A stretch of DNA of 64,000 bases from Galaxea fascicularis (Eukaryota > Cnidaria > Anthozoa > Scleractinia > Euphylliidae), in NCBI GenBank assembly GCA_948470475.1, contig OX419336.1, positions 967,501 through 1,031,500 of the forward strand, in the 5' to 3' direction. The notes under the pieces are model-generated. The model was not told the DNA's origin. It searched no databases and worked only from the letters and a program-made list of their open reading frames with translations. This document shows positions 1-11,563 of the stretch, in pieces; positions within the stretch are counted from its first letter, which is position 1; every line of letters starts with the position of its first letter. The position numbers and the translations under genes were made by a program.

Positions 1-1268
1 TCGTTTTCCCTGCTGTCGCTCATTTTTTGGGGCAAAGAATTAGTTGAAGAAAAGCCAAGCGAAGTCCGGACGGTTTATATCCTCGGCTTCGCTTTGTTGA
101 CATTATTGGAAACTCGCAAAAGAGTAATCAACAACTCATTGCCAAATATAAACACGATTTTTAACAGCTGCAGCATTGGAAATGCCAGCAATTTGTTGTC
201 CATCAAAAGCAATTCTCGTTGTTAGTTAAAAAATCCCAGATTTTTAAGGCTATTGCAGTAAAAACTTCGTCCTTTGTTCAATGTTTACGGCTGAAAAATG
301 TTTTTCAGAAATCCTGAGTCAGATGTTATCATTAACAGTGATGTCAAAAATAATACCACCCACGACTTGTAGTCAAGGTTTGTTGTTTGCAATATTTGTA
401 AGTGATCGAAGTCAAGAAAAAAACGATTCGTCAACATCACTCGATAATTGCAGTTGATCACCTGAGTTGATTCATGGCTAAAATACTATGCTCGATCAGT
501 CTGTCGCAGTCACTTTTCTCAATGAAAAGTAAAGTCGATTTCGCTCAACCTTTTTCCATGTTATTGTAAAAAGGACATCTACCGCACTTTCTATCGTCTT
601 TACTGTAATAGATCACAAGAATAACACAATAAAATGTTCAAAACAAGGCGAGCAAAGTACTTTTGTTCTTTTATGGGCGGTGTCGAAGAGAGCTCACTTT
701 GAGGTTTTATCGCACTTTCGCTGTAAAATATTTTTTGATAGATTAAAATGTCACCGATACATGTCGATTGTGAAGTTGGTTTAATAGTGGGAGACTAGAA
801 CTGTTAACCTAGTTAAGTGATTTTTACCACTTGTATCGAAATGTAATCAGATGTAATTAAACTGTGATGAAGAAAAGTTTGTTAATCGTTTTTGCTCATC
901 ATAATCATATAGTTCCTGTGCCACAAAGTAGTGGTGGGAATCGGTTGAGATTTCACAACCGATCGATCATCGATTATAATCGAAGAAATCTGCCAATAAG
1001 CATTTCATGTATTTTTCACCTACATAGAAGTCAAAGTGACAGCGGGTACGCACAGGTAAACACATTCTTAGATTATCTGCTGTTATGACTTAGAAGTTAG
1101 GAGTCCACGAAAAACCACACCAAACTCACACCAAGATATTAAACGGACATTTTTCTTGATTTTAATATTTTTGTGTCCCCAACAAATTTTTAATTTTTCC
1201 GTAACAATCGATTATGAAAAAAGCATAATCGATTGTCGCTTCACTTGAACTTTTCGATCAACTCTTTC
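1..1268. other. Gene-free AT-rich stretch
   Basis: I see no convincing exon, RNA gene or repeat boundary here. The only open frames are short, AT-rich and without family resemblance. Confidence 0.5.
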
Positions 1269-1482
1269 AGGCGCATTTACACTACAGAAAAAATGGGTCC
1301 GGACCTCATCAAAAAAGGAGTACGGAACCATAACTTTTGTAAAGAAATACTGGAGTTTCCGCGGGGCCATAGGCGCCTATGGCCCTGCGGAAACTCCAGT
1401 ATTTGCTTTATAAGAATTATGGGTCCGTACTACTTTTTTGACGGGGTCCGGACCCATTTTTTTCTGTAGTGTAAATGCGCCT
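1269..1482. mobile_element. Fold-back MITE, near-perfect palindrome of about 214 bp
   Basis: The left end AGGCGCATTTACACTACAG is matched by its exact reverse complement at the right end, and complementarity continues inward to a centre at GGCGCC (1372-1377). Inner arms around 1349-1402 (tactggagtttccgc / gcggaaactccagta) pair perfectly. The element is almost one continuous hairpin with no coding capacity. Possible target duplication TTTC is at 1265-1268 and 1482-1485, which overlaps the terminal base and is therefore uncertain. The open frame inside is a by-product of the palindrome. Confidence 0.85.
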
Positions 1483-2746
1483 TTCGATTACAGTCGTTCA
1501 TCGGCCCACCACTACCACAAAGGCCGATGATAATTCGAAAATCTACGTTTGCACTTGATTGAATGATGGCTCTGGCTCTGCAGCGAAATAGTAAAAAGTA
1601 TATATATATATATATATGTAATCACAATATAGAGAAGTCCTTACTGAAGCCATGGCTCGAGTCCTGTGGCATTGCCACATTAGTTTATCTGTAAATGCTA
1701 ATATTAAGGAAATAACTATGGAGCTCCGCTTTTAGGCTTGCCTAAATATATATATTATTTGAACAACTCATGTACTTACGTAAGCAGAGAAAATTCGCAC
1801 TTTTCATACCTTTTTAATCCAACGCTCATTTTACGTTCTGTGGCGTTATTCTGAGGACAGGTGGAAAACACCTAGATTACTCGTTTTATGATCAGAGACA
1901 ATGCGATTTTTCCTTATTTTTCTTAAATCTGGTACTGGAGAACGTCCCGTAACAACAATTGAAAAATCGGCAAATATTTAAAAGTAAACTGTAAAAGGTA
2001 TATAATATTGCAAAAGCCAGCAGATCTGAAAAGGCAGAAAATACTGGCAGGAGGAAAAAGACGAATCTTAGTCGAAACAACAACAAGGTCCTTTATTTTG
2101 ACATGATCAGTGTTAAAGCAAATACATGGTTGTGGGGTCGTGTACTAGCAACGATTAAAAATGTAATAAAATAAGAACCTAGGTACAAACCTGAAAACAT
2201 CAACATCTGCAAGAAAACAGAACGAACTGGAACATTGATCACATGGAGATATCCCTTCCGCCGGCAGTGAGGCAAGGTGTGACAGGAGTGAGACACTGGT
2301 GAACTAATAACGGGAAAAATGGGCACCTTTCCCCGGATTCCGCAGATTACACTAACTTTCCATTAGAGACTGAGAAGCTCGCCGTAAGTGAATTTGGCAA
2401 TTTAAATATCGATATCCAAAGGAGTACACTCACACGAGTTAGAAAGCAAATAAATTGCAGAAGGTAAAATTGGACGGACTAATTTAGAAGCGTTTATTGT
2501 CGCCAATTCAGATTATAGGAGCGTTACATTAAAGTCGAGCTTTTCGCGGTAAGTGAAACATTTACAACTCTTTACTGTGGCACTGAAAAAAATGTTGACC
2601 GTAGCCATGTCTTCGATCGACTTCATTTCTTGGGAGTCTGAAAAACTTCAGCGTTTTCAAGCTGATAACACCTTCACTGAAAATAAACGGACAGGTAAAA
2701 ATGTTGCTAATTTCAAAGGAAAATATGTGGGTTTTATGATGCGTGG
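1483..2746. other. Gene-free stretch with (TA)n and one dispersed repeat copy
   Basis: It contains a TA dinucleotide run at 1599-1617 and the minus-orientation copy of a dispersed repeat at 1763-1953 (listed separately). Nothing else is recognised. Confidence 0.5.
1763..1953 (-). repeat. Dispersed repeat, copy 1 (inverse of 13191-13393)
   Basis: The reverse complement of this segment aligns along its whole length with 13191-13393. Shared blocks include ACTCGTTTTATGATCAGA, GGACAGGTGGAAAACACCTA and ACTTACGTAAGC. Divergence is modest with small indels. I see no terminal inverted repeats or coding frame, so the class is unknown. Confidence 0.8.
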
Positions 2747-2940
2747 TCTCCATATGATCGCGGCGATCGCCGAGAAAAGTGTCCAGCGATCACAGCGATG
2801 ATATGCAAACGCCTGGGTCTGCTACTGCAGCGATCGCAGCGATCATATGGAAACGCTTGCAGCGATCGTAGTGACTGCGATCGCTGCAATCGCTGAGATA
2901 GAAAAATTCAGTCTCGGCGATCGCAGCGATCGAGATTTCT
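2747..2940. mobile_element. MITE-like inverted repeat rich in GCGATCGC
   Basis: Left arm (about 2748-2775, catatgatcg followed by cggcgatcgccgaga) and right arm (2912-2936, tctcggcgatcgcagcgatcg) are inverted copies. The palindromic octamer GCGATCGC occurs at 2763, 2830, 2877 and 2917, a very high local density in AT-rich DNA. Two more imperfect cgatcatatggaaacgc blocks lie inside. Open frames through it are repeat artefacts. Confidence 0.7.
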
Positions 2941-2945
2941 CAAAC

Positions 2946-3570
2946 GGCCTTTATTCCTGCGGACAGGCTAATGGAAACAAGGCATTACACACTTTCTTAT
3001 TTGATACCGCTGGCACTAATCTGATACCCCTTTACATCAAAACCAATCCCACAGGGATCATGTCCTCTTAACAGAAATTTGAACTTTGGTCGTTAGTTTC
3101 GGTTGATGAGGCTGGCCCAGGTTTCCGACGTTCAGCAGAATGGTCTTTCCAATTAGCTTCTTGATACAATAAAAGTGACTCAGTGCCGATACTTATCAAA
3201 GCAATCTAACCGAACAAAAGATCGAATGTTTATCTCGCAAAATAATGCCCATCGTCGAAAATCTTAGCGGCTAAAACTGAAGACAATTTTTCTCCATTGT
3301 TTTTAACCCGATGTCCTCATTGATAAAAGTTAAGAAACTTATTTGTTCGCTGAACAGTTGATCTCCTGCTATCCGCCCGCACGCCTCCCAATAAACCATT
3401 GGCTATTGGTTAGTTACCTTTAGCAATATTTCTGGAAAATTAAACAATACGTTTCAATACATCGTAACAAATTGTTTATTATCGACTAACGAATACCTTA
3501 AATTTTGACGTGTTCTTAACAAGCAAATGGTATCTTTGTAGAAACGGTACGTAAAAATAATACATTTATA
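2946..3570. other. Gene-free stretch
   Basis: No recognisable gene or repeat. Confidence 0.45.
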
Positions 3571-3799
3571 TTGATCATTAGACTACGCCCCATTTATATA
3601 TAATCTAGTACCCCATTCACACCAACTAAACATGTTTAATTAAACCAGGTTTAGAAAAATGAAAACCGTTAAAGAAAAACTGGAACTCAGGCTTTTATGC
3701 AGGATTTAGATGAACTTAAACATGTTCTTTAATTTGCGCTGAAGTTGAGGTCAAAAAAGATCAGTAAGCAGCTTTTATAAAGAAAATAATTTTAAACCG

Positions 3800-3844
<45 letters not shown>

Positions 3845-4885
3845 GGATGTTACTAAAACGTGGAACGGGGAGCGGGGAACGGGGAACGGGGAACGGAAGT
3901 CTGGGAACGAGTTGTCAGCGGAAACCTCCACAAAAATCCAAAATGGCGGTCCAAATAACGAGAGAGAGAAAAAAGAAGACAAAGAAAGGAATTCGTGCCT
4001 TGGTTGAAATCAGGTGGGGGCGAAATTGCAAATCAGACTCACATTTTACGTTTACGTTTTGAGCAGGTGGTATGTTTTTTCGATATTCAACCTGTTTCAT
4101 TTACAATATGATAAGGTCTTAGGTCTTAGTTTTCGAGACACCTGGCACACTCACATTACTCCTGGATTACTCTGTTTACTTTAGACCGTCGCTTAATCCT
4201 GCCTGTTTATACCCTGAATGTTCTTTTTCCCACTCAGACAAACTCTTGGAGAGTAAAGGTTTTATCCAAGCCCATTATATGCCCTGTTTTGAGAATGCTT
4301 GGTAAATAACTCGCAGGCATTGTAATGAGAAATAAACGTGGAATTTATTAATGCATGTACATATAGTGTTCTCGCGTTCTGTGCTTGAGTCAAACTTTGT
4401 ACAGCTATTAGTATTTAAAACTAACGGCTAAAACTTGGTTTTTACAATTTTTTTTTATAACTGGGAAAGCTTGTTGTTGTTGTTAGCGTTATATTAAAGT
4501 CATTGAGTGATGAGTTATGAATCGTCTAAGGTCAGGGTTTGGCATTGAAAACAGGGTTAAGCACTGACTTCAAGAAGGTGGTGGACAAAACACTGACCCC
4601 CATTCCATGAACTACCCCCAATGACTACCTTAAAATGGACTATGCTACTGAAGTTAAGTGATTAGGGTTAGGAAACTGAGTGAATCAGGTTCCATTTAGG
4701 GTCCTTATACTGGGAAAACTGACCTAAAACTTCATTCACTCAGTTTCCTAACCCTATCACTAAACTTCAGCGGTGTAGTCCATTTTAGGGAATGTCCATG
4801 AAGTGGGGGTCAGTGTTCCCCGTTCCCCGCTCCCCGTTCCCCGTTTTAGTAACATCCTGGTGTGAACGGGGCATAGGTCTAGTTA
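3571..4885. mobile_element. Nested inverted-repeat block, about 1.3 kb
   Basis: Outer ends (ttagactacgcccc near 3578; ggggcataggtctagtt near 4868) are inverted copies. Inside, ggatgttactaaaacg followed by tandem GGGGAAC/GGGGAGC units (3846-3893) is mirrored by the complementary C-rich run and cgttttagtaacatcc at 4814-4857. A separate pair, attcacaccaactaaacatg (3615-3634) and catgtttaagctttggtgtg (3823-3842), forms another arm set. A third hairpin spans about 4631-4789 with arms around aaactgagtgaat. It looks like one non-autonomous DNA element with others nested in it. No transposase is visible. Confidence 0.65.
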
Positions 4886-7800
4886 ATCAAACTCACGCAG
4901 GCTCTCAAGTGTTTCATAAGGAAAAACACGATGTGACGAACCTACTTAATAGTTTCTTTTTTCTGATATTTACCTAGACATTAGTAATTTTTCTCTCCAA
5001 AGTAAACAAACGAAACAATGCAACAAACCGTTTGTTGCCACTATCGTGTTACATTCCCTTAAGAAAAACTCGCCCGCATAAAGCATTCAGATTCAGTGAA
5101 TCAGTGATTTATCTGTTTCTTTCTGTCATTTTTCCATCTATTTGCATCTAATCTAAACTGATCTAATCTACGCCGGTACATGTATTTAATTCAAGAACTT
5201 CTATCGTTATTTTCGTACATTTGTGCTACTGATATTTATAACACTTCTTATACAACTTCGAAAGTAAACTGAACAACGGAGCAGTTTGAATTGCTTTTTA
5301 TGTGACGAAAAATATATTACACTTTACGCTCTTAGCAATTTGTCATGATGTGAAATGAGAAAACTGGCAACCGGAAATCAGTTGGAGTTAATTAAACCTC
5401 GGAGCTAATTCTGGCGCAAACTAATATTCAGAATTATTTCATAACTTTGTTCAATTATCTCTCAGTTATTTTGATAAACGATATGAAATTCACCAAAGAT
5501 ATCAGTTTACCTGAGTGATATCCAACACAAGCATCCTTTCGCTGTCACTTGTCAACAAAACCGCAATGCTCAATGAGAAATGCCTTTCCGTGACTCCTCT
5601 TTGACAGCTGGCCAACTGTGAGTGCGTCAATCAATCATTAACGCGTTCCTGTCACTAGATGACTCCGAAACATCCGAAAAACAGCTAACCGTTGCGGAAA
5701 AGATCGGCTGCTGGAACTTTAACTAGAAAAACAATTCATTCCTAGCCTCAAATCGCGACAGAGACAATTCTGTACGTAGGTGTACCTCGTTTTGACACTG
5801 GTGTATACGTTCGTGGCAAGATGGTACATTTGTGATTGCCGTATGGTGACATATGCAGATAACGTTATCTACAGTCGCAAAAGACAACCAGATCTATTTT
5901 TACGTATTTTTTGGCCTTTTTATCCCGAGAACACGACAAATAAGAGACAGTCCGTACAGTATTCTACGGCCGGATCTGCTTAATTTCATTCCCAGGTACC
6001 CCTGAACACTTTCACGAACCGTCGTTACTCTTACTGAGTAACAAGAGTTACAAAAACAACGCCTGTTTATATCCTGCATGTGATGTCTCCCAAGGACGTC
6101 TAGCCGAACTTACTGTCATTTTTTCGACAAGCGGTGAGTTTTTACCTTGTCTGTTGGTCCAATATAAAACTGAGTTTTATGTTTTTGCTTCATAGTCGGC
6201 TGAGTGGCGAGGTGAATGCTTCTATTTAACGTAGAAGAATTTCCTCACCATTGTTATGATAATAGCGTGGTTAAGCTGATTTCTTAGTACTTGTTGCCGA
6301 AAATACAATTAATTTTCTTTGAAATTGAGAGAAACAAGGTTACGGTAAATTTCTTAGCTGTAACCGAACTGCTTGCGTAACGACAAAAAGCATGAATATC
6401 TCTCGGCACGTCTTTGACTACTGAAGCCGATCTCACATCTTACTTCGGACCGCGGGCAGAAATTTCCGCGTTCGTGCTACATGAGAAATCCACTCTCAGA
6501 TGATGGAAGAAAAGGTTAGCGCTGACTTAAATTTGTATGGCATGTAATTTAGTATTCTTTAAACAAAATGAAAAGCAAACAAATTCAATTTTTGTATTGT
6601 ACTCCCATAAGATTCCAGTTGTTTCCTTTGTTGGTCTCCGGTCCTCTGAACACCAGTGTTTGTTCGATTGATCGGCAACTTAACTGACAATGTTTGCCCA
6701 TAAAAATGCATGACTTATGCATTTATTGGTGAATCTGAGTACAGATGTGGTATGTTTTCGTCTTTACAATAAATGAAAAGAAAAACTGGATGAGACGGAG
6801 AGCTTGTTAATAATTCAGTAGCAATTAAAGTAAAGGAACATGAAGCGCTTATCTCAAACTTTAATTTTTGCAGGGAAACGACATTTTGAATTGAAGTTTT
6901 GCGCTATCAGGGGCCTTGATGGCTTGTCCAATTGAATAAATCATTGGCGTCAGACAATACCAAAGTCACATAGTGGAAGCGTCCAAACGGTGTTGTTGGG
7001 ACAAGTTTCGTAGCGACAGCTAAAGAAACGGCAGAAAACGGTGCTATAAGGTAAATGAAAAAAATGTTTGCCTCATTAACTTGTTTGAGAAAGCTTTTTT
7101 TTTTTTATGAAAAGCAAGTCAATTTGGACGTTTTACGGGTTTATGTTATGTGTCCAGAATCTTTTTCTTCAAGGTCCAATAAGTGGTTCCATGAAGTAGG
7201 AGTTACGTTACATGTTCTGGACAGCCGCCATGTTGGATCCACTGTCATGGATTTCTGTATTTTCCGAAAACCGCAGAATATTGCCAAAATTAAACCATTA
7301 ATAAATAACCTTACTCATCTGAGCCTTCATATCGGGTAGTGTTACCTTACGAAAACTTAGAGTCAGCAGAAGCATTTCCTACCCCTCTCCCCTGAGGGCA
7401 GATAAAATCCAGCCTGTGCCTCAGACAGTAATGCGCAAATATATCCCGACGAACTGCAATGCAGAACTCAATACTAAACAAACAAGAGCCATAATGGCTT
7501 GGAAAGGAAAAAGGATAACACAAATAAAAAAACAACAGTATCCCTTTTGTCAGCAAAAGCGGAGGCTCTTTGCAATTAAATGCTGGTTTATGTTTAGTTC
7601 GAGTAGTTCGCGGCGATGTTTTGCTGTAACATAACTGACATAACTTATTGTAGTAGTCTCCAATGTAGGCTTTGCTAGAGATTGACTTGGTCAGTCTCAT
7701 GCTATATTGTTTGGTCTGGATCTAGTTTCTATATTTAGAAGGCTCTGATGTTGTAGTATTCTTTTTTGATGCGTTTCAGCGGCTCAAATGCATATGATGG

Positions 7801-8740
7801 TTCGTTTTGAGATGTTGATTTCACTCTGGTTTGTTTACACGTGTAAAAGCTTTCATATCTCGAGAATTTGCTCGTAAATCAACAATAGATGTAGAGTAAC
7901 AAGTGTGAAAATGCTACATAAAGTAAAAGGTACATAGTAAGCAAAGAACCCTTACGACACTTGAAACCTCTTTTGTCCACCCAGCACTTCGTTTTGCAAT
8001 CTGGGGAGATTGTGTGTCATTCAAACTGGCGACTGAAGAAATTTTGGGTGTTGGCCTACTAATGACGTCACACTGGGCATGTGTATTACGAGAAGAGTCG
8101 TTTTGTGTGCCAAATACATTTCTAAGCTTAGGGCGCTATCGCCCCCGAGCAATGAGTATTGCGATTTTTATGTTGCTTTTATAGTCTACAGCAGATTGCA
8201 TATTGCAACAATGACCCCATTGCATTTTGTGTCGGAGCTTGTTGCAGACGGTATGTTTACTGTTGCCTTTTGCACTTATAATTTCATCGGTTTTGCACCG
8301 CAAACTGCACTTTCAGAGCACTTTCCTGGGACGGTAAGTTTTTCACTGCCCCAGCAAAAGCTTCCGCACGTTTGTTTGTTTGTTTTTATTTTACGCGCCT
8401 TTACCTGCAGCTTTAATTTCAACTCCGTTTCTTTCTCCGAGGAATCTTCATACTCTCAGAGTGTCAGTAACTTCTAATTCAGCCGCCGAGTGGAATTAAC
8501 AAGTGAAGTTAATTTTACATTTAACAGTCCCTGATTCATCAGCGGCATGATAATGTCTCTGTAGGTAAAATCCTCTTCAGATTCACCATTCAAGTGAACA
8601 CCAGTATAGAGTCAAGGCGTTAGTTTTTAAAGAAACTGTATAGTGCTGCGTCGTTAGGGGAGCTGTACACAAAAATGTGGTTTTATTAACGGAGTTGACA
8701 ATATAAATTGGCTACCTTACAGGGATTCTAAATGCTAAAT
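4886..8740. other. Gene-free stretch, about 3.9 kb
   Basis: No family-recognisable coding sequence. Two open frames (7347-7700 minus, 8079-8477 plus) are near the length expected by chance in this composition. There are isolated donor-like sites (e.g. gacg|gtatgt near 8250, gacg|gtaagt near 8334) but no coherent exon chain. Confidence 0.4.
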
Positions 8741-9450
8741 GTGTTAGCCCTTCGTCAGACACTTCGTCACAGCGAGTCGAGGATTATGGGTTATGTGTGG
8801 TTTATATAGAGAAGATAAAGCTACGCTATTGGTGGTAACGTAGTAACGTGAAAAACAGGAATGCATTAATTGCATAAAAAGCGTTCGTTAATACCATGGG
8901 TGTAAAGGGCGCTGATTTGGAAAATGAAGTTTTGTTTTCGATTCTTCCGTGGTACCCTTATGTACGGAAAGGCTGCAGATCGCGATGCGTTTTTTGGAAT
9001 GGTTTGGCAAATTAAAATGTCGATTCGATTCCTACCGAGGTCATAAGAATTTTTCTTTGCCTCGTGTGGTTCCCTGGTACCCTTTACTAGGGCTAACGCC
9101 CAGTGGGTTTTTCATGGGTTTCTCTTAGCACTTTAATTTACACTTCAGAGTTAATTCTCTGTCCCACCACTTTAAAATGCCGAGCGACTGGTTGGATGCG
9201 TCTTTTGTTATCTTTCTCAACATCACGATGGTGTTCGCCGGGAATCGGTCGCCTAGTCGTCTTCCTCATGTCTCGCCAATGTGTAGCTTTTTTCTTTATT
9301 TTTGCATAAGGTACAGGTTATGCGATATATGACATTTGCCGAGGTTCACGTGAAACGATCGGTGATCTTAACAGATCGCTTAGGTCCCGATGTTTTGTCA
9401 CCGTTTTGAATGAGAGGACAAGTTTTGCATCGTGAACAGAATAGAGTCGT
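8741..9450 (-). pseudogene. Penelope-like retroelement remnant (GIY-YIG endonuclease end)
   Basis: Read on the minus strand, broken frames give the conserved linker and start of the C-terminal endonuclease of Penelope-like elements: CKTCPLIQNGDKTSGPKRSV, then ITDRFT-stop-TSANVIY, ITCTLC, HIGET-stop-GRRLGDRF, and after a frameshift RDVEKDNK and PVARHF. Two in-frame stops and at least one frameshift show it is dead. The 3' flank at 8741-8770 carries the motif CTGACGAAGGGCTAAC (minus), typical of these elements in cnidarians. The reverse transcriptase part expected at higher coordinates is missing, so the copy is 5'-truncated. Confidence 0.85.
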
Positions 9451-10111
9451 TTGGTTTATACTACAAAACAAATAAATTGATAAATGCAGTCTAAAAAATA
9501 AATAATAAATAAATACTGAATAAAAATAACTTTTTTTCCCGCGTCAATGTGTTAAGCTATACAATAAGCTAATTGGGTACGCCTATCTACTTCAAAAGTA
9601 ATCTAAAATACTAAAACCTTTTGCAATGGGTGAATATGAAAATGAGCAAAGCCTGTAGCAATTACTATTGTTGTTTATAAGGCTCGAAAGGTCTATATTT
9701 CTTATTTGCGCCTTGAGTGCTTTGAGGCCTGGCGATGTCCTGAGTTCCGACTACTGAGTTTCGACCAAATAAATGTCCCTTGGTATCTCAGTGAATGCTT
9801 TCCATAACATATAGTGGTAGTAATGGTAAAAACCGAGTTTAAAGTCCATTTGAAACGTCTGACTATTGTAAGGGGGACCAAATGTACATGTGACAGGGTC
9901 ATTTGTCAAAAATGCGATTGCAGGGAAGGGCGTAGAAAATGTAACATGTAGAACAGCTGTTTGGGCTTAATCGAACTACCATTACGGCTCAATGACCATC
10001 CTCTAAAGCAGGGTGTTTAGAGAGATTATTCAAAATATCAAGAGTGATCACCATTTGCAATTAAGTTTGTTTTGTTTCTTTTGTAAGAAGGATCCCTTAA
10101 TTTTTTTACAG
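9451..10111. other. Gene-free stretch
   Basis: Nothing recognised. It would hold the reverse transcriptase half of the Penelope-like copy if that were present, and I do not see it. Confidence 0.45.
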
Positions 10112-10233
10112 CTACTGACAATAAACCAATAATTATTAAGAGTCAGCCACTGGGTATTTCCGAAGGCATCGAAGACGCAGACGTAAAAATTCGCGTGGTC
10201 GTAGCCGGAACATTTGTCTCTTTTAATGCATAA
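10112..10233 (+). other. Possible terminal exon of unknown gene
   Basis: A good 3' splice site (poly-T then ACAG, ending 10111) is followed by an open frame of about 40 codons to TAA at 10231-10233. The frame contains PIIIKSQPLGISEG and VKIRVVVAGTFVSFNA. No upstream exon could be tied to it and no family is recognised. It may be chance. Confidence 0.2.
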
Positions 10234-11482
10234 AAAAAGTGCTTCAGCTAAAGATTTAATTAAAATTATTCGTCATCCTCTACTCATCTCTCAACTATAG
10301 ACTCGTGTGCACGGCGATAACGAATAGGTTTGTGCGGTTCATTTAACATTATCTGTTGGTTTGCCAACTCTTGTTTTTTTTGTAGACCTCATCAGTTCTG
10401 CTAGGAAATGGTAATTTACAAAATAATTTCAATTTCCGTTTTGTACCAGTAATATTTTTAACGAGTAGTTCTGAATTGCAGTCATCTTCAGTATTGTTAT
10501 TACAGTCACGTGACAATGTAACTTTTTATTTGCTAACAAAGCGGTTTGTTAACGACGAACAATTTGTATACATCGATTCATGTTACCAAGTGCTTCAAAC
10601 ATTTTGTGGAAGACTTAAACGGAGATTCAAGTTTTGCTTTACGAGGAACGTTGTTCTCACATGCTGAACCATTGTTATGTTGAAAGGATTAGCAACCATA
10701 CCTTCGCCAAAATCTCTCAAAAAAATTGGTTTGCGTTGTGCCAATATTGTCTTTTCGGTTTTCATGGATGTTAAATGCATAACATATATTTCCATATAAT
10801 ATGTAACAGGATGTTAATACCAAGTACCTACATGTAGAAGGTGATATTACACATTCAACTTATAATTTTTTTACAACGTTATTGTTGTAAACAAGAAATT
10901 TCCAGAAGAAAACACAAGCTTTCGGTTAGCATCAAATGACCATCACTGACAAATTTCCGATTCGGGAACACATAGGTGAATAGCTTTTGTCAAGAAGATG
11001 TAAAAAGCTCCGGTGATGGCCGAAGTTAGTTAACAATAGAGCCAAGTCTATAACACCTCACATTAATTACGGACACCTGCCAAAACATCACTGCGCCTTG
11101 TTTTTGCTTGCCAATGCACGAAAGAAAATTGCTCAATTTTAATAGATCTTTTTCAGTGGGAGGTCTTTACACGATTTTTTCCAACCCTAACGGCAATCTG
11201 CGCTCAGCAAGAACGATCTCAATGAGCTGTTTGCCTTGGCTGGATATGTTGCAACTGTTATGTTTTCAGAGTTGGCGATGTTTTCTGTCAGCCGGAAAAG
11301 GTTGTCTTCGCGTGCGCGGTCTGACAACTTTTGCACGAAAATCAAACCGTAGCTAAAGCACACGGTCCTTCGCTCGAACACTTCGATATATCTTTGACGA
11401 TCTAATTATAGAACTTGCTTGTTGTTTTTTTAGGATATTTTTTCTGTCTCCAAAGTGCTTATAAACAAGTCATCGTTCCGGC

Positions 11483-11557
11483 ATGACTTATTTTGCAGAG
11501 CAGGCATCTGATAAATCGATCGAAGGCCTCAAGAAAGAGCTCGCAAAAGAAAAGCAA
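11483..11557 (+). other. Possible small coding exon starting with ATG
   Basis: ATG at 11483 opens a charged, helix-like frame (MTYFAEQASDKSIEG, then LKKELAKEKQ) that runs straight into a consensus donor CAAG|GTATGT at 11558-11564. An alternative reading uses the acceptor TTTTGCAG just inside. The downstream partner is not identified. A weak candidate is the 15-nt segment before gtaaat near 11955. Function unknown. Confidence 0.25.
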
Positions 11558-11563
11558 GGTATG

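Noticed and set aside
2763..2924. Bacterial (cyanobacterial) contamination suggested by GCGATCGC
   Set aside because: The octamers lie in an inverted-repeat element surrounded by normal eukaryotic host DNA.
4740..4760. Telomere-like CCTAACCCTA
   Set aside because: A single copy and part of a hairpin arm, not a tandem array.
7347..7700. 117-codon minus-strand open frame
   Set aside because: No recognisable family or splice context, and a competing frame on the other strand. Taken as chance.
8079..8477. 132-codon plus-strand open frame
   Set aside because: Length is near chance expectation in 128 kb of six-frame AT-rich sequence. It has no domain, no repeat pattern, and internal splice-like sites that break it.
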